A DNA stretch of 64,000 bases, taken from positions 62,001 through 126,000 of the forward strand of contig NZ_CZJT01000103.1 of the NCBI RefSeq assembly GCF_900010755.1, in the 5' to 3' direction. The stretch is from Paeniglutamicibacter antarcticus (lineage in GTDB: Bacteria > Actinomycetota > Actinomycetes > Actinomycetales > Micrococcaceae). Shown here in pieces: positions 44,301-53,529 of this stretch. Both the position numbers and the translations under genes were made by a program. The notes beneath the pieces are model-generated. The model worked only from the letters and a program-made list of their open reading frames with translations, did not search any database and was not told the DNA's origin. The first letter of the stretch is position 1. The number at the start of each line of letters is the position of its first letter.

Positions 44301-45962
44301 GCTGGTGGCCATGGAGGTGACAAGTTCCTCGCGGATGGAATCCAGCGGCGGGTTGGTCACCTGGGCGAATGACTGGGTGAAGTAGTCAAAGAGCATCCGG
44401 GAGCGGGAGGACAGCACGGCAACCGGGGTGTCCGAGCCCATGGCACCGAGCGGTTCGGCGCCGGTGGCGGCCATCGGGGCCAGCAGGATGCGCAGTTCCT
44501 CGGTGGTGTATCCGAAGGTGCGCTGGCGCAGTTGCACGGAGGCCGAGTTGTGCTTGACGTGTTCAAGTTCCGGCAGGTCGGTGAGCCGGATCTTGTTGTC
44601 GGTGACCCACTGGGCCCACGGTTGGGAGGCCGCGATCTCCGCCTTGATCTCGGCATCATCGATGATGCGGCCGGCGGCGGTGTCAATGAGGAACATCTTG
44701 CCCGGGGCCACCCGGCCCTTGGCGATGATGCGTTCGGGGTCCAGGTCGATGACGCCGACCTCGGAGGCCAGCACCACGAGTCCGTCGTCGGTGACCCAGT
44801 AGCGTGCGGGGCGCAGGCCGTTGCGGTCGAGCACCGCGCCCACCTGCTTGCCGTCGGTGAAGGACACCGCGGCGGGCCCGTCCCAGGGCTCCATGAGCAT
44901 CGAGTTGTACTCGTAGAAGGCGCGGCGGTCAGCGTCCATGTCTGCGTGGTTTTCCCAGGCCTCGGGGATCATCATCATGATGGCCTGGGCGATGGGCCGG
45001 CCCGAGAGCATCAGCAGCTCGGCGACCTCGTCAAAGGAGGCCGAGTCGGAGGCGCCGGGGCTGCAGATCGGGAAGAGTTCCTCGGGCACCTCGCCCAGCA
45101 GCGCGGAGGCCAGCTGGGATTGGCGGGCACGCATCCAGTTGCGGTTGCCCTTGACGGTGTTGATTTCACCGTTGTGCGCGATGGTGCGGAAGGGCTGGGC
45201 CAGCGGCCAGGAGGGGAAGGTGTTGGTGGAGAAACGCGAGTGCACGATGCCAAAGCAGCTGGCGAAGGCTTCGTCGGTCAAATCCGGGTAGAACGCGGAG
45301 AGCTGCTCGGTGGAGAGCATGCCCTTGTAGACGATGCTGGCGCTGGAGAGCGAGGGGAAGTAGACGCCGAATTTGTTCTGTGCGCGCTTGCGCACGCGGA
45401 AGGCGCGGGCATCGAGGCTCAGCGCGTCTTCGGCGCTGGTGCCCAGGAAGAGTTGGGCGAAGTGCGGCATGCAGCCGCGGGCCGTGGGGCCAATGTGCTC
45501 CGCGTTGACGGGCAGTTCACGCCAGCCGAGCACCTCCAGGTTTTCCTCGCGGGCCAGTTCCTCGAGTGCTTCGATTGCCTGTGTCCGCTGGGTTGGATCC
45601 TGGGGCAAGAATGCGGTTCCGGCGGCGTAGCTTCCGGCTGCCGGAAGTGAGAACCCGGTGACTGAGCGGAAGAATGCGTCGGGAATCTGGGTGAGAATGC
45701 CTGCACCGTCTCCGGTGCCGTCGTCGGCGCCGACGGCGCCACGGTGTTCAAGGCGGCGCAGTGCCTCAAGCGCCTGGGCCACGATCAGGTGGCTTGGCGT
45801 CTTGGTGAGGGTGGCGATGACTGCCAGGCCGCACGCGTCTTTTTCGTTCTCTGGGTTGTAGAGGCCCTGTGCTTTCGGGGCGTCTGCGAACCTGTTGTAG
45901 GGCGAGGAGACTTCCCCGCCACAATCGGGTGAAGCGTTCAGCTGGACTCCGGTCATGCTCAT
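41358..45962 (-). CDS. gltB: Glutamate synthase large subunit
   Basis: 1534-aa GltB, which transfers glutamine amide nitrogen to 2-oxoglutarate. The short propeptide ends before Cys in NEKDACGLAVIA, the N-terminal nucleophile of the class II amidotransferase domain. Later: the FMN-binding synthase domain with GGKSNTGEGGED and the VSGHDGGTGASPL motif, a 3Fe-4S Cys cluster (CIMMRVCHLDTCPVG), and a C-terminal beta-helix (GATSGEMFINGMVGERF). Of three clustered ATGs, 45962 has AAAGG 8 nt upstream, which I take as the start. Confidence 0.97.
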   Translation of the reverse strand: MSMTGVQLNASPDCGGEVSSPYNRFADAPKAQGLYNPENEKDACGLAVIATLTKTPSHLIVAQALEALRRLEHRGAVGADDGTGDGAGILTQIPDAFFRSVTGFSLPAAGSYAAGTAFLPQDPTQRTQAIEALEELAREENLEVLGWRELPVNAEHIGPTARGCMPHFAQLFLGTSAEDALSLDARAFRVRKRAQNKFGVYFPSLSSASIVYKGMLSTEQLSAFYPDLTDEAFASCFGIVHSRFSTNTFPSWPLAQPFRTIAHNGEINTVKGNRNWMRARQSQLASALLGEVPEELFPICSPGASDSASFDEVAELLMLSGRPIAQAIMMMIPEAWENHADMDADRRAFYEYNSMLMEPWDGPAAVSFTDGKQVGAVLDRNGLRPARYWVTDDGLVVLASEVGVIDLDPERIIAKGRVAPGKMFLIDTAAGRIIDDAEIKAEIAASQPWAQWVTDNKIRLTDLPELEHVKHNSASVQLRQRTFGYTTEELRILLAPMAATGAEPLGAMGSDTPVAVLSSRSRMLFDYFTQSFAQVTNPPLDSIREELVTSMATSIGPDGNLLATGKVNAQQVSLDYPVLTNDELAKIANIRDAEGTKVSLKVRGLYRPEGGEAELRARIQEICEKVSAAINRGIKFIVLSDRDSNAQWAPIPSLLLTSAVHHHLLKSANRTKTSLVIEAGDVREVHHVAVLIGYGASAINPYLAMETVEEMAAQGELGEVTPAKAQANLIKALGKGVLKIMSKMGISTVSSYCGAQTFEALGLSKRVVDQYFTGTQTQLGGVELEVIATETAMRHAAAYPADLNPEPHRALETGGEYQWRREGPPHLFNPETVFRLQHATRERRYDIFKAYTAGVDDQAKGLMTLRGLLDFKFNDTLAIDINEVEPVSEIVKRFATGAMSYGSISAEAHETLAIAMNRLGGKSNTGEGGEDVDRLLDPARRSAVKQIASGRFGVTSMYLTHADDLQIKMAQGAKPGEGGQLMANKVYPWIARTRHSTPGVGLISPPPHHDIYSIEDLAQLIYDAKCSNPKARVHVKLVSEVGIGTVAAGVTKAKADVVLVSGHDGGTGASPLNSLKHGGVPWELGLAETQQTLMLNGLRERVTVQVDGQLKTGRDVVIAALLGAEEFGFATAPLVVAGCIMMRVCHLDTCPVGVATQNPELRKRFTGQADHVVNFFEFLAQEVRELLAQLGFRTLAEAIGQAELLDTKAAVGHWKTEGLQLEKIFNTAGSKLGAPRSRTTVQDHHLDAHFDNQLISAAAPALERREKVTIDLPVRNTDRAVGTMLGNKVTATFGLQELAPGTIDVTLRGHAGQSLGAFLPAGIALSLIGDSNDYVGKGLSGGRITLRPDTRSGFDPATQVIAGNVIGYGATSGEMFINGMVGERFAVRNSGATAVVEGIGDHGCEYMTGGTALIIGSTGRNFAAGMSGGTAYVLDLESAKLNPLAVANDDLIVEGPNDVDCTLIKDLLARHVQYTGSALAASLLADWPVAAARFTKVLPRDFAAVSQARNNATHEGFDPDSATVWNRILEVTRG

Positions 45963-46348
45963 GAGCATCCCTTTCTCGATGGATCAATGTGGGGTATGGA
46001 CGCCGTTGTCCGGTTTTTTGGGGTCACAAACATCCGCTGGCTTTCGCTCGCGGATGGGGGTGCATGGGGTATCACCTCAGGTGCGTGTCCGTGGCGCCCG
46101 TGCCTTCGAGGGGCGCCTCCACGTCTTTGTGGTTGCTGCAGGACTCGCGGGATGTCCGCGGAATTCCTGCTGCCTGGCTGGAATGTGCTGGATCTGGTGT
46201 AACCCAGCTCTCCTTTGAGGGTGAGAAAATCGTAGCACCGGCATGTTTCGTTTTTTGCGTTGTTTTGTTTCCAACAGTTTACGTAAGTGGGCTAAAACAC
46301 AATCTGACGTGGACTTTAATGAACAGGCTGATTGTTTCCCGGGAATGA
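45963..46348. other. Long upstream region of gltBD
   Basis: About 385 bp between gltB and the lgt terminator, without a supported gene. It should contain the gltBD promoter and a long leader. The outer part (46225-46340) is AT-rich; the inner part is GC-rich and can form local hairpins, for example GCTGGC/GCCAGC-type pairs. No known riboswitch class was recognised. Confidence 0.5.
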
Positions 46349-46396
46349 CAAAGCCCCCGTAACGTTCCGCATGGATGCGGTGTTACGGGGGCTTTG
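46349..46396. terminator. Terminator after lgt
   Basis: Stem CAAAGCCCCCGTAAC (46349-46363) pairs with GTTACGGGGGCTTTG (46382-46396), with a further GCAT/ATGC pairing inside the loop. It lies 7 bp from the lgt stop. Confidence 0.88.
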
Positions 46397-46403
46397 GCGG
46401 TAT

Positions 46404-47411
46404 TTACTTGTCCGGAGTAGTCGGCTTATCCGTGGAGTCAGGAGTGTTTTCCGTCGATGTTTCAGGTGTTGCTGCAGCATCAGTTGCGACGTTCGAGCTT
46501 GTCGTGTCCGCGGGCTCACGGCCCGGAAGGTAAACGCCCGGGTCCGGCTGCGGACGCAGCTTGACCAGCACGTAGATCAGGCCGACGGTGCCCATGATGA
46601 CCATGGCGATGGCGAGCCACATGTGCACGCGCAACCCGATGCCGAGGATGACAATGATGTCCGCGGCGTCGATGCGCATGGTCTCCATGATGATCCGGCC
46701 GATGCCGTACCAAATCAGGTAGGACCAGAACATCGAGCAGCGGCGCAGCTTGAACTTGCGGTCCAGCGCCAGCAACAACACGACGCCGGCAACATTCCAC
46801 AACGATTCATACAGGAACGTCGGCTGGAACAAGGTTCCGGCCGGAAGCCCCGGCGGGAAGTTGTAGCTGTTCGGATCGATTTCCAGGCCCCAGGGAAGCG
46901 TTGTCGGCTCGCCGAAGAGTTCCTGGTTGAACCAGTTGCCCCAGCGGCCGAAGGCCTGGGCGAGCAGCACGCCGGGGGCGACAGCGTCAAGGAAGGCAGG
47001 CAACCGCACACCCGCGCGGCGGCAGGCAATCCAGGCGCCGAGCGAACCGAGGCTGATGGCACCCATGATGCCCAGGCCACCGGCCCAGATCTGCGGGATT
47101 TCGCTCCAGTGCGCGCTCTGGCCATTGAGCCCGAAGTAGTATTCGGGGTCGGTGACCAGCACGTGGTAGAGCCGGCCGCCGACGATACCGAACGGGATGG
47201 CCCAAATGCAGATGTCCCAAACGACCTCGGCCGGGCCGCCCTTGGCAAGCCAGCGCTTGTTGGTCATCCACATGGCGACCACGATGCCGGTGAGGATGCA
47301 CAGTGCGTAGGCGTGGATGGTCAGCGGTCCGATGGAGAACTTTGAGAACTCCGCCGGCGGGCTCGGAATCGAGGCCAGCACGTTGGCGCCGGCCATCAGC
47401 ATCGAACTCAT
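46404..47411 (-). CDS. lgt: Prolipoprotein diacylglyceryl transferase
   Basis: 335-aa polytopic membrane enzyme that attaches diacylglycerol to the lipobox Cys of prolipoproteins. Signature: GGRLYHVLVTD and the Lgt motif AQAFGRWGNWFNQELFG; later FLYESLWNV and GRIIMETMRID. Seven TM helices plus a 45-residue Thr/Pro/Asp-rich hydrophilic C-terminal tail, which is longer than in E. coli Lgt but common in actinobacteria. Start overlaps trpA stop (ATGA). Confidence 0.96.
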   Translation of the reverse strand: MSSMLMAGANVLASIPSPPAEFSKFSIGPLTIHAYALCILTGIVVAMWMTNKRWLAKGGPAEVVWDICIWAIPFGIVGGRLYHVLVTDPEYYFGLNGQSAHWSEIPQIWAGGLGIMGAISLGSLGAWIACRRAGVRLPAFLDAVAPGVLLAQAFGRWGNWFNQELFGEPTTLPWGLEIDPNSYNFPPGLPAGTLFQPTFLYESLWNVAGVVLLLALDRKFKLRRCSMFWSYLIWYGIGRIIMETMRIDAADIIVILGIGLRVHMWLAIAMVIMGTVGLIYVLVKLRPQPDPGVYLPGREPADTTSSNVATDAAATPETSTENTPDSTDKPTTPDK

Positions 47412-48217
47412 ACCGCGATGTGCCGGCCGCTGAGTTCGGCGGTGAGCTTGGCAACCGCCGGCACTCCCCCGTCGTGCAACGCGGCAACCAGTGCCGTGCC
47501 GACGATCACGCCATCGGCGTAGGCGCCGATTTCCTCAACGTGCTTGCGCGCCGAAACGCCCAGGCCAACACAGGCATTTTCGGCGCCGGCCGCGTGGGCC
47601 GCGGCAACCACGGAGGCCGCCGCATCGGAAACCTCGGTGCGTGCACCGGTGACACCCATGATCGAGACGCAGTAGACAAAACCGCGGCTCGCTTCCACGG
47701 TTGCCTTCATGCGGGCCTCGGTGGAAGACGGGGCAACCAGGAACACGCGGTCCAATCCGTACTTGTCCGAGGCTTCCATCCATTCGGCTGCCTCGTCCGG
47801 AATCAAATCCGGGGTGATGAGCCCGGCGCCGCCGGCCTCTGCCAAGCGGCGGGAGAACTCATCAACTCCCATGCTCAGCACGGGGTTCCAGTAGGTCATG
47901 ACCATGACGGTTGCCGAGCAACGATCGGTGATGCCCTTGATGATCTCGAAGACCTGGGCAACCCTGAAGCCCTGGGCCAGCGCCTGGACCGTGGCGGCCT
48001 GGATGACAGCTCCGTCCATGACCGGGTCCGAATACGGGATGCCGACCTCGATGATGTCGGCGCCGTTTTCGGCCATGGCCACAGCTGCGTCAATGGTGCC
48101 CTGCACGTCCGGGAAGCCGGCGGGCAGGTAGCAGATCAGTGCCGGGCGGCCCTGGGCGCGGGCCGCGGCAATGGCTGCGGCGCTCTTGGAAACGTTGTTC
48201 ACGGAAACGTTGTTCAC
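47408..48217 (-). CDS. trpA: Tryptophan synthase alpha chain
   Basis: 269-aa TrpA, cleaving indole-3-glycerol phosphate to indole. Catalytic Glu in [17 protein letters not shown], second acid in [15 protein letters not shown], and the phosphate loop near VGLGVSARK and [10 protein letters not shown]. The start GTG overlaps the trpB stop (GTGA). The first ten codons are two tandem copies of a 15-bp unit, so two GTG starts 15 bp apart are possible. Confidence 0.97.
   Translation of the reverse strand: MNNVSVNNVSKSAAAIAAARAQGRPALICYLPAGFPDVQGTIDAAVAMAENGADIIEVGIPYSDPVMDGAVIQAATVQALAQGFRVAQVFEIIKGITDRCSATVMVMTYWNPVLSMGVDEFSRRLAEAGGAGLITPDLIPDEAAEWMEASDKYGLDRVFLVAPSSTEARMKATVEASRGFVYCVSIMGVTGARTEVSDAAASVVAAAHAAGAENACVGLGVSARKHVEEIGAYADGVIVGTALVAALHDGGVPAVAKLTAELSGRHIAV
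48188..48217 (-). repeat. 15-bp tandem duplication at trpA start
   Basis: GTGAACAACGTTTCC occurs twice back to back (48217-48203 and 48202-48188 on the minus strand), giving the N-terminus [10 protein letters not shown] and duplicating the GTG start codon. Confidence 0.92.
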
Positions 48218-49536
48218 TTGGCGTCCTTTGCATCGGTATCGGTGGTTGCCTCGACGGTGGCGGCTGAGTCAATCAGGTTGAACCATTCGGCTGCGGTTCC
48301 CACGTCCTTGTCCCCGCGGCCCGAAAGGTTGACCACGATGATGGTTTCCTCGGGCTTGGCACCGGATTCAATCTTGCGTGCTGCGATCTTCAGGGCGCCG
48401 GCAAGTGCATGCGAGGACTCGATGGCCGGGATGATGCCCTCGGTGCGGCAGAGCAGCGAGAACGCGTCCATGGCTTCGGTGTCGGTGATCGGCTCGTACT
48501 TCACGCGCCCGATATCCGACAGGTAGGCGTGCTCCGGGCCAACGCCCGGGTAGTCGAGGCCGGCGGAGATCGAGTGGGACTCGATGGTCTGCCCGTCATC
48601 GTCTTGCATCAGGTAGCTCTTGGCACCGTGCAACACACCGGGCTTGCCCAGGGTGATGGTTGCCGCGTGGCGCGGGGTGTCGATGCCGTCGCCCCCCGCT
48701 TCGAAGCCGTAAAGCTCAACGTCGGCATCGTCAAGGAAACCGTGGAAGATGCCAATCGCGTTGGAACCGCCGCCGATGCACGCGGCAACCGCGTCGGGCA
48801 GACGTCCGGCCTGGGCGATGATCTGCTCGCGGGCTTCCTCGCCGATGACCTCGTGGAAGTAGCGCACCATGGCCGGGAACGGGTGCCCTCCGGCCGCGGT
48901 TCCCAGCAGGTAGTGGGTGGTCTCCACGTTTGCAACCCAGTCGCGCAGCGCCTCGTTGATGGCGTCCTTCAGCGTCTGGGACCCGGCGGTCACCGGGATG
49001 ACCGTGGCGCCGAGCAGTTCCATGCGTGCCACGTTCAGCGACTGCCGGCGGGTGTCTTCGGCGCCCATGTAGACCACGCATTCCAGGCCCATCAGGGCCG
49101 CGGCGGTGGCCGAGGCGACGCCGTGCTGGCCGGCACCGGTTTCGGCGATGATGCGGGTCTTGCCCATGCGCTTGGCCAGCAGCGCCTGGCCGAGCACGTT
49201 GTTGATCTTGTGGCTGCCGGTGTGGTTCAGGTCTTCTCGCTTGAGGAAGACGCGCACCCCGCCGGCTGCCTGCGAGAAGCGCTTGGCCTCGGTGAGCAAG
49301 GAGGGGCGCCCGGAGTAGTTCTTGTTCAGGTCCTTGACCTGGGCCACGAATTCCGGGTCGGCCTTGGCTGCCTCAAAGGTTTCGTTGAGTTCATCCATGG
49401 CCGCGATCAGCGATTCGGGCATCCAGCGTCCGCCGTAGGCGCCGAAGTAGGGGCCTGCGGCATGCCGAAGGGAATCCCCCGGTGTCGTCGCTGCGCTCTG
49501 GGAGCCGTCTGCCGGCTCGCCTGTCGTCGGGTTCAT
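48214..49536 (-). CDS. trpB: Tryptophan synthase beta chain
   Basis: 440-aa TrpB, condensing indole with serine. PLP Lys in [28 protein letters not shown], phosphate-binding [15 protein letters not shown], and [16 protein letters not shown] in the COMM-like region. N-terminal 25 residues are a variable Thr/Ala/Gly-rich extension. It forms the trpCBA unit with the 4-nt GTGA coupling to trpA. Confidence 0.98.
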   Translation of the reverse strand: MNPTTGEPADGSQSAATTPGDSLRHAAGPYFGAYGGRWMPESLIAAMDELNETFEAAKADPEFVAQVKDLNKNYSGRPSLLTEAKRFSQAAGGVRVFLKREDLNHTGSHKINNVLGQALLAKRMGKTRIIAETGAGQHGVASATAAALMGLECVVYMGAEDTRRQSLNVARMELLGATVIPVTAGSQTLKDAINEALRDWVANVETTHYLLGTAAGGHPFPAMVRYFHEVIGEEAREQIIAQAGRLPDAVAACIGGGSNAIGIFHGFLDDADVELYGFEAGGDGIDTPRHAATITLGKPGVLHGAKSYLMQDDDGQTIESHSISAGLDYPGVGPEHAYLSDIGRVKYEPITDTEAMDAFSLLCRTEGIIPAIESSHALAGALKIAARKIESGAKPEETIIVVNLSGRGDKDVGTAAEWFNLIDSAATVEATTDTDAKDAK

Positions 49537-49576
49537 CTGGGGGCATCCTTATCTAGCTGAGGAATTCGTGGGGCGG

Positions 49577-50410
49577 TTAGACGCTGGAGCGTGCCGGTTT
49601 CGCGGCGGTTCCTGCGGCAATGAAAAGTTCGATGGCGGCGCGCGGGTCATTGTCCTTGACCAGTGCTTCGCCGACCAGGATGGCATCGGCGCCATGTGAG
49701 GCGTAGTCCTGGACCTCAAGCACCGAGCTGACGCCCGATTCGGCGATGATGACGGCTTCCGCCGGGATGAGTTCCGCAAGTCTTGCGAAATTCCGCGGAT
49801 CGACTTCGAGGGTCTTGAGGTTGCGCACGTTCACGCCGATGAGCTTGGCGCCGAGCTTCACGGCCCGGGCAATTTCCTCTTCGGTGTGCGTTTCCACCAG
49901 GGCGTTCATGCCCAGTGCGTGGGTCAGGTCCAGGAATTCACGCATCTGCGCGTCATCCAGGGCCGCGACAATCAGCAGGATGAGGTCGGCCCCGTGGGCG
50001 CGGGCCTCGTAGATCTGGTACTCATCGACAGTGAAGTCCTTGCGCAGCAGCGGGATCGACACGGCGGCACGCACCGCATCGAAATCTGCCAGCGAGCCGC
50101 CAAAGCGGCGTTCCTCGGTGAGCACCGAGATGACCGAAGCCCCGCCGGCAACGTAGGCGGTTGCAAGTTCCGCGGGTTCCGGGATGTCGGCAAGCGCGCC
50201 CTTGGACGGGGACTTGCGTTTGACCTCGGAAATCACGCGTAATGTTGCGTCACGCTGGGCTTGGTCGGCATGGCCGCCCAAGGCGGCGAAGGCATCGAGC
50301 GCCGGGGCCGCGGCAGCCGCCTCGGCCTGAATCCGTTCCAGGGGACAAATGGAACGGCGGGCGTCCAGATCAATCCGAACGCCCGCAATAATATCCGTAA
50401 GTACGCTCAC
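49577..50410 (-). CDS. trpC: Indole-3-glycerol phosphate synthase
   Basis: 277-aa TrpC (monofunctional): [13 protein letters not shown] with the catalytic Lys, [52 protein letters not shown] and [11 protein letters not shown] start at 50410, 2 nt after the stop of the HGxxPAAW gene and without its own ribosome site, so it is probably translated by re-initiation. A longer frame runs antisense-free into the upstream gene but is not homologous. Confidence 0.96.
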   Translation of the reverse strand: MSVLTDIIAGVRIDLDARRSICPLERIQAEAAAAAPALDAFAALGGHADQAQRDATLRVISEVKRKSPSKGALADIPEPAELATAYVAGGASVISVLTEERRFGGSLADFDAVRAAVSIPLLRKDFTVDEYQIYEARAHGADLILLIVAALDDAQMREFLDLTHALGMNALVETHTEEEIARAVKLGAKLIGVNVRNLKTLEVDPRNFARLAELIPAEAVIIAESGVSSVLEVQDYASHGADAILVGEALVKDNDPRAAIELFIAAGTAAKPARSSV

Positions 50411-50412
50411 GA

Positions 50413-50664
50413 CTAGTTTGCGGAACCCGACCGGGCGCCACCTACGCCGAAACCGGCCTTCTTCATGACCCAACCGGCAATCAGGCCGAGGACCACAACG
50501 CCGCAACCCACGTAGACCATGGTCGGGTTGTGTCCGGCGAAGGCAATGCCGCCAATGATGAAGCCGATCAGCGAAACGCCAACCAAGGTCCATGCCGCAA
50601 TTGAGTTGCCGTGGCCGATTTCTTCGGCGTGCATCGGATCGATCTGAGTGTTGCTGTTAGCCAT
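50413..50664 (-). CDS. HGxxPAAW family small membrane protein
   Basis: 83-aa protein with two TM helices (about 24-46 and 48-66). The family motif is present as HGNSIAAW, with Ser-Ile in place of x-Pro. Found in trp clusters of many actinobacteria; function unknown. GAGGAG 9 nt before the ATG at 50664. It ends 2 nt before trpC, which suggests co-translation. Confidence 0.85.
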   Translation of the reverse strand: MANSNTQIDPMHAEEIGHGNSIAAWTLVGVSLIGFIIGGIAFAGHNPTMVYVGCGVVVLGLIAGWVMKKAGFGVGGARSGSAN

Positions 50665-50781
50665 GGTGGGATACTCCTCATCACCTAGTGCCAATCGGGA
50701 ATTCTCCCGACGATTATCTTCTGTCTATTCTGCCATTCTTTAACGCTGTGGCGTGCCATGTTGCCCGCCCGCGCGCGTTCT

Positions 50782-51384
50782 TTAGGTGGGATCGTCCCCG
50801 CGCGAGAGCGAGTCCCAGCCGCCGATCTCATCAATCTTGCCCGTGGGGGCCACCGAATCATCGGTACCCGGAACCGTCGCCGCATCGCGGGCATACTTCT
50901 TGTTGCCGACCCAAGTGCGTCCGGCAACGGCCAGGATCAGCGCGTTGAGCACCAATACCAGGCCCGCCAAGGCAGCGATGTAGGGCCACAGGGAAACCTG
51001 GTAGTCACCCGATGCGGTGTTCAGCCCGGTGGCTTCGCCGACCTTCGTGGCCGCGGCGTTGACCGGGTTGCCCAGCACCGCCACGGACGAGGCGCCGATA
51101 CCGCCGCCCACCAGCAGCAGGATCACAGCAATGATGTAGCGGGCCACGGGCCCGGCGATCAACGCGGCCAGCGAACCGGCAAGCCCCACCACGGCAAGGG
51201 CCGCGATGGCCGCCGAGGCGTCGGACCCGGCGACCTGGATCAGCGGGATCTTCACGGAACCGACCTCGGGCTGCACCGTGATCCAGATGCGGGTGCTGGT
51301 GGCCAGGGCCAGGACTGCGCCGATGACTCCCAGCAGCATCACCATGCGTTTTGTTCCCCAGCGTGGGGTCTTGTTAATGCTCAT
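50782..51384 (-). CDS. Trp biosynthesis-associated membrane protein (TIGR02234)
   Basis: 200-aa membrane protein with four TM helices (about 15-32, 55-80, 84-105, 132-152) and an acidic soluble tail. Located between trpE and trpC, the usual position of this actinobacterial family. Role unknown; transport or regulation of tryptophan has been suggested from context only. AGGA overlapping the trpE stop region lies just before its ATG. Confidence 0.85.
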   Translation of the reverse strand: MSINKTPRWGTKRMVMLLGVIGAVLALATSTRIWITVQPEVGSVKIPLIQVAGSDASAAIAALAVVGLAGSLAALIAGPVARYIIAVILLLVGGGIGASSVAVLGNPVNAAATKVGEATGLNTASGDYQVSLWPYIAALAGLVLVLNALILAVAGRTWVGNKKYARDAATVPGTDDSVAPTGKIDEIGGWDSLSRGDDPT

Positions 51385-51389
51385 GATTC

Positions 51390-52940
51390 CTAAATGTCCT
51401 GCCCGGCAGGCTTCATGGTGCCCGCGGCCCAGACGGCCCGCAGGGGTGCGGCCGACTTGTTGATGGTTTCGAGCGCCTCGGCGTCAAGGTCCGAGTCGTT
51501 CACGATGCCGCCGCCGGCCTGGACGTAGGCGCGGTTGCCCTTGAGCAGGGCCGAACGGATGGCGATGGCCATGTCCATGTCCCCGGCAAAATCCAGGTAG
51601 CCCACGACGCCGCCGTAGATGCCGCGGCGGTGCGGTTCGAGCTCATCGAGCAGGCGCAGGGCGCGCGGCTTCGGGGCCCCGGAGAGCGTTCCCGCCGGGA
51701 AGGTGGCTGCCAGCACGTCGTACCCGTCGATGCCAGGGGAAAGCTTGCCGACCACGTTGGAGACCAGGTGCATGATGTGGCTGAAGCGCTCGACCTCCAT
51801 GAACTGGGTGACTTCCACCGAGCCGGGGACGCAGACCTTTGACAGGTCGTTGCGTGAAAGATCCACGAGCATCAGGTGCTCGGCGCGTTCCTTCTCATCG
51901 GCCAGCAGGTTCTTCTCATGCTGCTGGTCATCCTCGTAGCTGGCACCGCGCGGTCGCGAACCTGCGATCGGGTGGGTGACCACGTGGTCGTCATTGACGG
52001 TGACCAAGGCTTCCGGGGAAGAACCCACGATTGCGTAGGACTTGCCGTGGGAGTCCTCGAGGTTGAAGAGGTACATGTACGGGCTGGGGTTGGTGGCACG
52101 CAGGATGCGGTAGACATCCAGCGGGTCCGCGTGGGATTCGAGTTCGAACCGGCGCGAGATAACCACCTGGAACACCTCGCCGTCGACGATTGCTTCCTTG
52201 CCGCGCAGCACCGCCTGGCGGTAGGAATCCTCGTCCCAGGAATGCGTGACGGCATTCATCAGCTCTTCGACCGGGACATCGGTGCCCGAAAGCACCGAGA
52301 CCGGGGCATCGGTGGCCTCACCCAGGGTTGCCAGCATGGCCTTCACCCGGTCCACCGCATGGTCGTAGGCCCCGTCGACGCCGTCGGTGGTGCCGTTGAA
52401 GTTGATGGCATTGGCGATCAGCGTCAGCGTGCCGTCGGTGTTGTCATGGACCGCGAGGTCCCCGACCAGGTTCATGGCGAGTTCGGGCAGGTGCAGGTCA
52501 TCGGCCGGCGGGTTGGGCAGCTTTTCCCAGTGGCGCACTGCCTCCCAGCCAATGAATCCGACCATGCCGCTGGTCAGCGGCGGCAGGCCGCCCAGGGGCT
52601 CCGTGCGCAGCGCACGGACGGTGTCGCGCAGCACCTCCACCGGGTTGCCCTCGGTGGGAATGCCGGCCGGAGGCGTGCCCAGCCAGTGGGCCTTGCCGTC
52701 ACGGGTGGTCAGGGTCGCCGGTGAATTGGTGCCAATGAATGAGTAGCGGCTCCATACCCCGCCGGCAGCTGCCGATTCCATCAGGAAGGTGCCGGGGCGG
52801 CCGCCGGCGAGCCGGCGGTAAATGGAGATGGGGGTCAGCGAGTCGGCCAGCACCCGCATGGTCACGGGTATGACGCGGCGATCCGCAGCGAGGGCGCGGA
52901 ACTCCTCGCGGGTGGGTGACAGCGCACCGAGAGCTTGCAT
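51390..52940 (-). CDS. trpE: Anthranilate synthase component I
   Basis: 516-aa TrpE, converting chorismate with ammonia (from TrpG) to anthranilate. Feedback-site LMESAAAGGVWSRYSFIG near the N-terminus; chorismate-binding core with EVFQVVISRRFE, HPIAGSRPRG, DLSRNDLSKVC, and FPAGTLSGAPKPRALRLLDELE. No trpG is seen in the window, so the glutaminase subunit must be encoded elsewhere. The 44-bp gap to hisI is too short for a trp leader-peptide attenuator. Confidence 0.97.
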   Translation of the reverse strand: MQALGALSPTREEFRALAADRRVIPVTMRVLADSLTPISIYRRLAGGRPGTFLMESAAAGGVWSRYSFIGTNSPATLTTRDGKAHWLGTPPAGIPTEGNPVEVLRDTVRALRTEPLGGLPPLTSGMVGFIGWEAVRHWEKLPNPPADDLHLPELAMNLVGDLAVHDNTDGTLTLIANAINFNGTTDGVDGAYDHAVDRVKAMLATLGEATDAPVSVLSGTDVPVEELMNAVTHSWDEDSYRQAVLRGKEAIVDGEVFQVVISRRFELESHADPLDVYRILRATNPSPYMYLFNLEDSHGKSYAIVGSSPEALVTVNDDHVVTHPIAGSRPRGASYEDDQQHEKNLLADEKERAEHLMLVDLSRNDLSKVCVPGSVEVTQFMEVERFSHIMHLVSNVVGKLSPGIDGYDVLAATFPAGTLSGAPKPRALRLLDELEPHRRGIYGGVVGYLDFAGDMDMAIAIRSALLKGNRAYVQAGGGIVNDSDLDAEALETINKSAAPLRAVWAAGTMKPAGQDI

Positions 52941-52984
52941 GAGTGGCTAGGTGTCCTTGCGTGGAGGAATGTGGTGTCGAGGGG

Positions 52985-53389
52985 TCAGGACACGCGGCGG
53001 CCGACAACGGCCGGGATCTCGCGTCCGTCAAAGCAGGTGTGGGTTCCGGTGTGGCAGGCGGCACCGATCTGGTCCACAACCACCAACAGGGCATCGCCGT
53101 CACAGTCAAGGGCGACCGAGCGAACCAGTTGGGAGTGCCCGGAGGTGTCTCCCTTGCGCCAATATTCGTTGCGCGAACGCGACCAGAAGGTCACCCGGCC
53201 CGTGGTGAGGGTGCGGCGAAGTGCTTCCTCATCCATCCAACCCAGCATGAGCACCTCAAGGGTGCCGTGCTGTTGGATGATTGCCGCCACCAATCCGGAG
53301 TCATCCTTTTTCAGGGCTGCGGAAATTTCGGCTGACAATTTGCCGTCGACGGAGACGGGCGTGGCGAAGGCTGGGTTCTGCGACATCAT
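52985..53389 (-). CDS. hisI: Phosphoribosyl-AMP cyclohydrolase
   Basis: 134-aa HisI (third step of histidine synthesis). Metal-binding motifs [19 protein letters not shown] and [10 protein letters not shown]. Not fused to HisE, which is a separate gene at 63610. TAGACT ends 5 nt before the ATG at 53389 (leaderless type); the frame extends upstream but without homology. hisI leads directly into the trp genes. Confidence 0.96.
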   Translation of the reverse strand: MMSQNPAFATPVSVDGKLSAEISAALKKDDSGLVAAIIQQHGTLEVLMLGWMDEEALRRTLTTGRVTFWSRSRNEYWRKGDTSGHSQLVRSVALDCDGDALLVVVDQIGAACHTGTHTCFDGREIPAVVGRRVS

Positions 53390-53529
53390 GGTCCAGTCTA
53401 GTGCCACCGGCTGCCGATTCTGGGAACCGGGGCCCTGCACACGGTATGCGTCGGAAATCATGACGCGGTGATTGGCAGGTGGCGTTTCAAGTGTCCATAA
53501 GGCGGGTCGAACGTGTTAGTTTCATAGGG

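Noticed and set aside
44532..45650. 372-codon plus-strand frame opposite gltB
   Set aside because: Antisense shadow in high-GC DNA; no motif and a clear gene on the other strand.
46000..46220. Overlapping plus-strand frames upstream of gltB
   Set aside because: Three competing frames without ribosome sites or recognisable proteins, within the probable gltB leader.
52941..52984. Trp attenuator before trpE
   Set aside because: Only 44 bp, with no leader peptide containing Trp codons and no alternative hairpins.
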